NCBI GenBank assembly: GCA_963831235.1
Contig: CAWHPS010000062.1
Location: 1-19,650, forward strand
Length of the DNA: 19,650 bases
Direction: 5' to 3'
Source of the DNA: CAWHPS01 sp963831235
GTDB taxonomy: Bacteria > Fibrobacterota > OXYB2-FULL-49-7 > JAEUSG01
Part shown: positions 14,534-19,650 of the stretch, piece by piece
Numbering within the stretch: the first letter of the stretch is position 1
Layout of the letters: each line of letters begins with the position of its first letter
Translations under genes and position numbers: made by a program
Notes under the pieces: generated by a model
Seen by the model: the letters and a program-made list of their open reading frames with translations, nothing else
Databases searched by the model: none
What the model was told of the DNA's origin: nothing

Positions 14534-15276
14534 GGGACCGTATGGGAATATTCAAAGGATTCAGCGTCCCATTTTGCCTTAAAGTCCACGATTGTTGGCA
14601 TTCCAGGTGGGAAATCAACGAAGGTCATCTCTCCCGGCGGCAGAACACGCACTCCGTCTGCCATTGCCAAAAGGGATATCCCGAACTCTCGGCCCTCAAT
14701 GAATTCTTCAATGAAATATTCGGTAAAGTCATCGGATTTGAGCGAAGCAATTTTGGCCTTTAGGGAGGAGGCGTCGCGGCAAACTGATGTGCTGTCCATT
14801 CCTCGGGAGGCATCCATTATAACGGGTTTTACAATGCAGGGGAATCCTGCCCTGTAATCGTCCGTTCTTGCCATGTTGAGTCTCTGCCAGGAAGGTGTTG
14901 GTATTCCTGCGCTTCGCATTATTTCCTTGGCAAGTACCTTGTCAGTGGTGCAGAAGTTTCCGGCCGTACCCACACCGGTAAATGGAATTCTGTATGCCTC
15001 GAGTATTGATGGAGCAAGATGGAGCAGGCTGTCATGTCCGTCCACTGCATCAACAAGGTTGAAAACGAATAGTGGATCTATTTCGCGCAGATTCGCAAGG
15101 GCCTTTGCCAGATCAAGGGAAAGTGGCACTGCAACAGGTTCGTAACCCAGATTAGCAAGGGTTCGCGTCATGGTTTCGATATCGGTTAAGACATCAAGAT
15201 CTTCCTGGGTGGCATTGTCTGGCATTGCGCCATAAAGAATGGCTGCTTTCCTGTTTTTATATTCAGGTTTTTTCAT
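14500..15276 (-). CDS. ATP-grasp ligase (D-Ala-D-Ala ligase-like), N-terminal part, frameshifted
   Basis: Start at ATG 15276 (MKKPEYKNRKAAILYG); a GTG at 15312 would add 12 unconserved residues. The N-terminal domain (AILYGAMPDNATQEDLDVLTDIETM, FVFNLVDAVDGHDSLLHLAPSILEAYRIPFTGVGTAG) and ATP-grasp start (TTDKVLAKEIMRSAGIPTPSW, FPCIVKPVIMDASRGMDSTSVC, TEYFIEEFIEGREFGISLLA) match D-Ala-D-Ala ligase-like carboxylate-amine ligases. These enzymes join a carboxylate to an amine through an acylphosphate using ATP. The natural substrate is not deducible, and many such stand-alone ligases build dipeptides or modify peptides rather than cell wall. The frame runs out at 14500 after HTVPG-LISLQPKGR, which breaks the fold, so the intact gene would span 14240-15276 (about 345 aa). 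It has the GNAT gene as its partner. Confidence 0.85.
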   Translation of the reverse strand: MKKPEYKNRKAAILYGAMPDNATQEDLDVLTDIETMTRTLANLGYEPVAVPLSLDLAKALANLREIDPLFVFNLVDAVDGHDSLLHLAPSILEAYRIPFTGVGTAGNFCTTDKVLAKEIMRSAGIPTPSWQRLNMARTDDYRAGFPCIVKPVIMDASRGMDSTSVCRDASSLKAKIASLKSDDFTEYFIEEFIEGREFGISLLAMADGVRVLPPGEMTFVDFPPGMPTIVDFKAKWDAESFEYSHTVPGLISLQPKGR

Positions 15277-15360
15277 GTTAGTTTCTATTAAAATATGTTG
15301 TGCCACAAGCACAAGGCAATAGAAGCAAACAGGAACGTATTATTATTGCGGCCATAATCA

Positions 15361-15392
15361 GAATCATCAATTTTTTATGATTATGAGAATCA
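15361..15392. repeat. Small inverted/direct repeats, possible activator binding site
   Basis: AATCAT (15362-15367) and ATGATT (15377-15382) form an inverted repeat with a nine-base gap. GAATCA recurs at 15361-15366 and 15387-15392. It sits upstream of the kaiC sigma-54-type promoter. Short and AT-rich, so chance is possible. Confidence 0.28.
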
Positions 15393-15449
15393 GCATAATA
15401 ATTATTTGTAAAAACGTCCCAATTCTTACGAATATCGGCGGTTTACTGT

Positions 15450-15465
15450 TGGCTGCATACTTGCT
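15450..15465 (+). promoter_or_regulatory. Sigma-54 (-24/-12) promoter upstream of kaiC
   Basis: TGGCTGCATACTTGCT has GG (15451-15452) and GC (15463-15464) ten bases apart, TGGC at -24 and TTGCT at -12 (consensus TGGCAC-N5-TTGCW). Predicted +1 is near 15476, leaving an 86-base leader to ATG 15562. It shares TTGGC-N8-TGCT with the site at 12270. Confidence 0.7.
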
Positions 15466-15561
15466 GTTTCATATTAAATATCAGTTTCCTGGATCACTTC
15501 TTTTCTTTAATACTGTTTTATAAACAGCACAACATTAAACCCAATATTTGGAGGATGGACA

Positions 15562-17289
15562 ATGCCTAAAGATAGAAAGAATGTCTCAATTTCACTGCAG
15601 AAAACACTCACGGGTATTGAAGGATTCGACGAGATTACCTTTGGAGGATTGCCAAAAGGCCGGCCAACACTTATTGCTGGAAATGCAGGTTGCGGCAAGA
15701 CACTTTTCGGAATGGAATTTCTTGCACGTGGAGCACAGCAGTTTGAAGAGCCTGGAGTGATGATGAGTTTTGAAGAGACCTCGGAAGAGCTGACCAGAAA
15801 CTTTTCTTCCCTTGGATTCAAGGTCAATGAACTCATTTCAAAGAAAAAGCTTCTTATAGAGTTTGTGGCTGTTGAACGCAGTGAAATAGAGGAGACGGGA
15901 GAATACGATCTGGATGGGTTGTTTGTCCGCCTTGACCATGCGATAAAATCAATTAAGGCCAAACGGGTAGTGCTTGACACAATAGAAGCGCTTTTCTCTG
16001 GAATACCTAACGAGGCAATTGTTCGCGCAGAACTGAGACGCCTTTTCAAATGGCTTAAGGCAAGGGAGGTTACAGCTATAATTACCGGTGAAAAGGGAAT
16101 AGCCACTCTTACGCGTCATGGGCTTGAAGAGTATGTGGCTGATTGTGTGATCCTGCTCGACCATACTGTAATCGAACGGGTCGCTACCAGGCGATTACGC
16201 GTGGTAAAGTATCGCGGGTCGGCCCATGGCACTGATGAGTATCCTTTTCTGATTCAGGAAACCGGCATATCGGTGCTTCCTATTACCTCGCTCAATCTCG
16301 AACATTTAGTCTCCAAAGAGAGAATCTCAACAGGTGTCGAGCGTTTGGATTCCATGCTCGATGGCAAAGGCTATTATCGCGGTTCGAGTATTCTTATTTC
16401 AGGAACATCAGGTACTGGAAAAACAACCCTTGCAGCTCATTTCGCTGCGGCAGCCTGCAAAAGGAATGAAAAGGTGCTCTATTTTGCCTTTGAAGAATCC
16501 GGAAACCAGATTGCTCGAAATATGCTGTCGATTGGAATCAATTTGGGTCCCTTCATAAAGAACGGCACGCTCCGAGTGCATGCAGCGAGGCACACTGCAT
16601 ACGGCCTGGAAATGCATTTGGCAACTATGCATAAAATCATTAACGACTACAAGCCTAAAACAATTATTGTGGATCCTATTTCAAACCTGATGACTTCCGG
16701 CACTGTCAATGAAGTCAAATCCATGCTTGTTCGTTTGATAGATTTTATCAAGGTAAACCAGATCACTGCTCTGTTTACCGATTTAAGTACTGCTGATTTC
16801 TCTGAAAGCACGGAAGTTGGGGTATCGTCATTAATGGACACCTGGATTCTTTTAAAGACGCTCGAGAATAATGGTGAACGTAACAGGGGTATTTATGTGC
16901 TGAAAGCACGTGGAATGAGGCATTCAAACCAGATTCGTGAATTTATCATTACCTCCAAGGGCATCAACCTCATAGACGCCTATTCCGGGGCAGATGGAGT
17001 TCTTACCGGAACAGCCAGAGTCGCTCAGGAGGCACTGGATAATGCATCGCAGATTTTACGAAATCAGGAAACAGAACGCAAACACAGGGAATCGAAAAGG
17101 AAAAAGCTGAGTTTTGAAGCTGAGTTTGCTTTGCTCAAATCCAAATATGAAACTGAAGAAGATGAATTGAACAGGGCCATCGAACAGGAGACGGTAGGGG
17201 AAGCTGCGCTGCTTCGCGAAAGGCGGAAAATTGCAGGGCTTCGCTCCTCCGACCAAATGGTTCCGGCTGATCGTAAAAGGATCCGGTAG
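15562..17289 (+). CDS. kaiC: KaiC-family two-domain ATPase/autokinase (group-2-like)
   Basis: 575 residues with two RecA-like domains. CI has Walker A GNAGCGKT (40-47) and the paired catalytic Glu in SFEE (71-72). CII has GTSGTGKT (281-288) and EE at 311-312. At the CII phosphosite, where cyanobacterial KaiC has Ser431-Thr432, this protein has Ser422-Ser423 (VSSLMDTWILL). KaiC of Rhodobacter sphaeroides also has a Ser-Ser pair. The C-terminal region about 500-560 is a charged coiled coil (ETERKHRESKRKK ... EAALLRERRK), longer than the 519-residue cyanobacterial KaiC and like the extended group-2 KaiC, which works without KaiA. Both traits suggest an hourglass-type timer or stress ATPase rather than a full KaiABC clock (inference). 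ATG 15562 follows GGAGG at 15550-15554. First gene of kaiC-kaiB-kinase, preceded by a sigma-54-type promoter. Confidence 0.95.
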   Translation: MPKDRKNVSISLQKTLTGIEGFDEITFGGLPKGRPTLIAGNAGCGKTLFGMEFLARGAQQFEEPGVMMSFEETSEELTRNFSSLGFKVNELISKKKLLIEFVAVERSEIEETGEYDLDGLFVRLDHAIKSIKAKRVVLDTIEALFSGIPNEAIVRAELRRLFKWLKAREVTAIITGEKGIATLTRHGLEEYVADCVILLDHTVIERVATRRLRVVKYRGSAHGTDEYPFLIQETGISVLPITSLNLEHLVSKERISTGVERLDSMLDGKGYYRGSSILISGTSGTGKTTLAAHFAAAACKRNEKVLYFAFEESGNQIARNMLSIGINLGPFIKNGTLRVHAARHTAYGLEMHLATMHKIINDYKPKTIIVDPISNLMTSGTVNEVKSMLVRLIDFIKVNQITALFTDLSTADFSESTEVGVSSLMDTWILLKTLENNGERNRGIYVLKARGMRHSNQIREFIITSKGINLIDAYSGADGVLTGTARVAQEALDNASQILRNQETERKHRESKRKKLSFEAEFALLKSKYETEEDELNRAIEQETVGEAALLRERRKIAGLRSSDQMVPADRKRIR

Positions 17290-17290
17290 T

Positions 17291-17674
17291 ATGAAAGATA
17301 AAAAAAAGGTCAAATCTGGACAGCATAAAACCGATAAAGCTGTCAATAGGTTTGAAAATTCGATAGCGGACAATTCCAAACCCCATTATTTGTTGTACCT
17401 GTTTATTACGGGGATGTCGCCCCGATCTCAGGAGGCCATAACAAATGTCCGTGAACTTTGCAAAAAGTATCTTAAGGGTCGGTTTTCACTTGAAGTGGTT
17501 GACATCCATCAGCATCCGCTTTCAGCAAGTGAAAATCAAATCATTGCCACGCCCACGCTTATAAAAAAGTGCCCTCCTCCAATCCGGAAATTTGTGGGCG
17601 ACATGACGAAAACGGAAAAGATACTGGCTGGATTCGATCTGCGGATTGCAGTCAAAAAGGACTTACTTTCATGA
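17291..17674 (+). CDS. kaiB: KaiB-family protein
   Basis: 127 residues. The core matches KaiB: YLLYLFITGMSPRSQEAI (first strand and helix), FSLEVVDIHQHPLSASENQIIATPTLIKKCPPPIRKFVGDMTKTEKILAGFDL. The A-T-P-T-L and P-P-P-x-R-x-x-x-G-D segments hold the conserved prolines that are cis in the thioredoxin-like, KaiC-binding fold. The 30-residue Lys-rich N-terminal extension is unusual against the 100-residue cyanobacterial form. KaiB binds phosphorylated KaiC CI and, in group-2 systems, speeds its reset. Start ATG 17291, one base after the kaiC stop, with AAAAGGA about eight bases before it. Its stop overlaps the kinase start by ATGA. Confidence 0.94.
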   Translation: MKDKKKVKSGQHKTDKAVNRFENSIADNSKPHYLLYLFITGMSPRSQEAITNVRELCKKYLKGRFSLEVVDIHQHPLSASENQIIATPTLIKKCPPPIRKFVGDMTKTEKILAGFDLRIAVKKDLLS

Positions 17675-18984
17675 AAAAGAGGGTCACGATAGGTTGCGCT
17701 TCAAAAACAAAACAGCAGCTTCTATTTGAGATTGAGGCGATTAAATATCGTCTTTTGGAAACCGAGGATGCATTAGAAGCCATTCGAGCTGGTGCGGTGG
17801 ATGCTTTTGTCGTATCAGACACACAAGGCGAAAAGATATTTACACTTCAAAGTGCGGACTATAGTTATCGAGTGATGGCCGAGAGCATGAATGAAGGGGC
17901 GGTTACTCTCGATAAAGATTCCGTCATTGTTTTCACGAATAAAGCTTTCTCTGATTTGTTGGGACGGGAGATGTCCACCCTTATGGGGACCCGATTTAGT
18001 GATTGCCTTCCAATTACTTTACAAGGATTTTTTACCGCTTTTATAAAGGAATGCGCTGTCCACCCGCATCGAAATGAATTTTCTGTCAATCGTGCGCCAG
18101 AAGGCACAATACCAGTGACAATATCAGGGACCATTTTTGAAATCAATGGAAGACAAAACACATGTTTGATCATAAACGATCTAAGCGAACACAAGAATGC
18201 GGAACAAAAGCTTCGGAATGCATACAATGAGGTTGAGGGAAAAGTGGTCGAGCGCACCCTGCAGTTGCAGAAGGTTAATGATGATATACAGAAACGAACG
18301 GATGAATTGGTCCTCGCGAATAAAGGGTTGGAGATTTTTTCCTACTCAGTAGCCCATGATTTGCGGAACCCGTTGAATGCGATTACCGCAAACATAGAAT
18401 TTTTATCCATGGAAGTTGGAGCAAAGCAGGGAACAGACTCTTATACAGCAATGATGTATATCAAGGAATCTGCTAATCGTATGGCGCAGGTGATTACCGA
18501 CCTGTTGACCTTGTCCGGAATCTCGCGCAAAGAAATCAAGGTTCAAAAGGGTGACTTAAGCGAAATGGTCCAAAATATTATTTCGGAGTTGAAGGTTTCT
18601 GAACCCCACCGGGAAGTGGAAACGAATATTCAGCCCGGTTTGACGGTGACAGCGGATCCCGGCCTTCTTAGAATACTGGTGGAGAACATTATTCGCAATG
18701 CATGGAAATTCACATCACAAAGAGCCATGGCCCGCATTGAACTCGGTTCATTTGACAAAGACGATAAACGCTGCTATTTTATCCGCGATAATGGTGTGGG
18801 GTTTGATATGAAGGATTCCATCAAAGTATTTCAGCCTTATATTCGCCTGCTCACAGAGCATGCCTTTAAGGGATCCGGAATAGGTCTTGCGATTGCAAAA
18901 AGAATTGTTGAAAAGCATGGAGGGGCAATTTGGGCTGAAGGCGAAAAGGAAAAAGGTGCCACTTTTTATTTCTGTTTTGCCTGA
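17671..18984 (+). CDS. Cytosolic PAS histidine kinase of the kai operon
   Basis: 437 residues. Start chosen as ATG 17671, overlapping the kaiB TGA (ATGA); an open frame extends back into kaiB but that part is out of frame with KaiB and not protein-like. Residues 14-45 are a helix, with the segment ETEDALEAIRAGAVDAFVVSD leading to a PAS domain about 65-175 (YRVMAESMNEGAVTLDKDSVIVFTNKAFSDLLG). A coiled coil (180-222) leads to HisKA with H229 in SYSVAHDLRNPLNAI. HATPase_c has the N box ENIIRNAWKF, G1 DNGVGFDM and G2 GSGIGLAIAKRIVEKHGG. No membrane span, so it senses a cytosolic signal. It lacks the KaiB-like domain of cyanobacterial SasA, so it is not SasA, but by position it is the likely output kinase. 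No response regulator is nearby. Its 3' end overlaps uup convergently by 19 bases. Confidence 0.94.
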   Translation: MKKRVTIGCASKTKQQLLFEIEAIKYRLLETEDALEAIRAGAVDAFVVSDTQGEKIFTLQSADYSYRVMAESMNEGAVTLDKDSVIVFTNKAFSDLLGREMSTLMGTRFSDCLPITLQGFFTAFIKECAVHPHRNEFSVNRAPEGTIPVTISGTIFEINGRQNTCLIINDLSEHKNAEQKLRNAYNEVEGKVVERTLQLQKVNDDIQKRTDELVLANKGLEIFSYSVAHDLRNPLNAITANIEFLSMEVGAKQGTDSYTAMMYIKESANRMAQVITDLLTLSGISRKEIKVQKGDLSEMVQNIISELKVSEPHREVETNIQPGLTVTADPGLLRILVENIIRNAWKFTSQRAMARIELGSFDKDDKRCYFIRDNGVGFDMKDSIKVFQPYIRLLTEHAFKGSGIGLAIAKRIVEKHGGAIWAEGEKEKGATFYFCFA

Positions 18985-19650
18985 GCTGAAATCACTTCAA
19001 GTGTCTCCCAACGTTCATAAGCAATTGCAAGTGCTGCCTCAATTTCCGGCAGCCGCTTTCCCGCACTTATAGCAAATCCTGGCTTCTTGTATTGCGTAAA
19101 GTCCGTTAGTTGTTCATGCAGCTGCAGTTGTTCGGCTTCAAGCGTCTCTATCAATCCAGGCAGTCCATTAAGCTCCTGGTTTTCCTTAAAGGACAATTTG
19201 CGTACAATGGCTGCCATGTCGGGTGTTGTTTGTTTGATTTTATGCGACATCGGACGAGGTTTTACCGGCTCGTTTATTGGCTCCTGTTGCCGTTCCCAAT
19301 CATCATAACCGCCTATAAACTCCCGTATTTCACCATTGTTGCCAAACGCAAGAATAGATGTCACAACATTGTTTAAGAATTCCCGATCGTGGCTGACTAC
19401 AACGAGCGTACCCTGATAGTCAAGCAGCACCTCTTCGAGCAGTTCAAGAGTTTCAGCATCCAGATCGTTTGTGGGTTCATCAAAGATGAGCAGATTGGCC
19501 GGCCTGGTAAACAGCCGTGCCAAAAGCAGTCGATGACGTTCCCCGCCAGACAAATGGCGTACCAGCGTCCTGGCCCTTTCCGATGTAAAAAGAAAATCCT
19601 GAAGATAAGATATTACATGGCGCGGCACACCATTTACATTTACGGTATCT
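18966..19650 (-). CDS. uup: Uup ABC-F ATPase, C-terminal part (cut by window edge)
   Basis: 228 codons, continuing beyond the window at the 5' end. The frame is open to 19650, with GTG-CCG-CGC only an internal codon run (upstream reads DTVNVNGV). The second ABC domain shows RHVISYLQDFLF, signature LSGGERHRLLLARLF, Walker B LLIFDEPTNDLD and the H-loop VVSHDREFLN, with family features IGGYDDWERQ. The C-terminal coiled-coil domain (about 95-225, EINGLPGLIETLEAEQLQLHEQ-like leucine-rich helices) is the DNA-binding part in E. coli Uup. ABC-F proteins bind the ribosomal E site, and Uup is also linked to precise transposon excision and replication-fork handling. It reads toward the kai kinase and shares 19 bases with it. 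Confidence 0.93.
   Translation of the reverse strand, partial: DTVNVNGVPRHVISYLQDFLFTSERARTLVRHLSGGERHRLLLARLFTRPANLLIFDEPTNDLDAETLELLEEVLLDYQGTLVVVSHDREFLNNVVTSILAFGNNGEIREFIGGYDDWERQQEPINEPVKPRPMSHKIKQTTPDMAAIVRKLSFKENQELNGLPGLIETLEAEQLQLHEQLTDFTQYKKPGFAISAGKRLPEIEAALAIAYERWETLEVISAQAKQK

Larger units (their letters stand above)
15277..15561. promoter_or_regulatory. Divergent intergenic region between ATP-grasp and kaiC genes
   Basis: 285 bases, AT-rich, no gene. It holds an inverted repeat AATCAT (15362-15367) / ATGATT (15377-15382), a direct repeat GAATCA at 15361 and 15387, and the sigma-54-type promoter at 15450. The repeats lie about 85-115 bases upstream of the predicted start, a usual place for activator-binding sites of sigma-54 systems. 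No sigma-54 match was found for the ATP-grasp side. Confidence 0.4.

Noticed and set aside
17569..17670. Longer N-terminus of the histidine kinase reaching back into kaiB
   Set aside because: KaiB coding is clear there in another frame, and ATG 17671 overlaps the kaiB stop in the usual coupled way.
1..19650. CRISPR arrays, rRNA, insertion sequences with terminal repeats, riboswitches
   Set aside because: No regularly spaced repeats, rRNA motifs, transposase genes or recognisable riboswitch folds seen by eye. The long leader of kaiC (86 bases) was considered and shows no clear structure.

Overview
The window reads as chromosomal DNA from an uncultured Gram-negative bacterium, most likely of the Fibrobacterota-Chlorobi-Bacteroidota (FCB) assemblage. 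Two secreted proteins end in FlgD-like / type IX secretion (T9SS) C-terminal sorting domains. These sit beside a Ser/Thr kinase, a sigma-54 activator, an LPS-type GT9 glycosyltransferase and an Uup ABC-F protein, a mix typical of Fibrobacterota-like genomes. The phylum is inferred from gene content only. Several genes have clear Shine-Dalgarno (SD) sequences (2266-, 4814-, 12327+, 15562+).

Layout. 1-2266 (minus): secreted beta-propeller-like protein with a T9SS tail, split by a frameshift in a TA run. 2363-3416 (minus): GT9 glycosyltransferase and a small uncertain ORF. 3478-4227 (plus): MoeB/ThiF-type E1-like enzyme. 4251-4814 (minus): GerW/YtfJ-family protein, abutted by a 71-aa protein carrying a QLSLF sliding-clamp-type motif. 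4973-5046: tRNA-Arg(CCG), followed by what looks like a decayed integration site with an NYN-domain gene and a frameshifted tyrosine-recombinase remnant (5928-6303).

6329-12140 (plus): a four-gene operon of a membrane Ser/Thr kinase with a PEGA-like outer domain, a TPR-like membrane protein, an FHA-GAF-AAA+-HTH sigma-54 activator, and a lipoprotein with a SUMF1/FGE-like domain. 12327-13679: CBM9-like secreted protein with a T9SS tail, preceded by a sigma-54-type promoter. 13743-15276 (minus): ATP-grasp ligase (frameshifted at a C homopolymer) followed by a GNAT acetyltransferase. 15562-18984 (plus): kaiC-kaiB-histidine kinase operon without kaiA, preceded by a second sigma-54-type promoter. 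18966-19650 (minus): the C-terminal part of uup, running off the window.

How it may work together (inference). The kinase and FHA activator look like a phospho-Thr relay to sigma-54. The two sigma-54-type sites share TTGGC-N8-TGCT and both lie in intergenic DNA, correctly oriented. One precedes the secreted CBM9 protein next to the activator operon and the other precedes the KaiC/KaiB/kinase timing module. The most interesting hypothesis here is that a surface-sensing Ser/Thr kinase drives both a secreted sugar-binding protein and a KaiBC timer through one sigma-54 activator. Three independent frameshifts (about 1559-1567, 14533-14536, about 6220) are either real decay or read errors.
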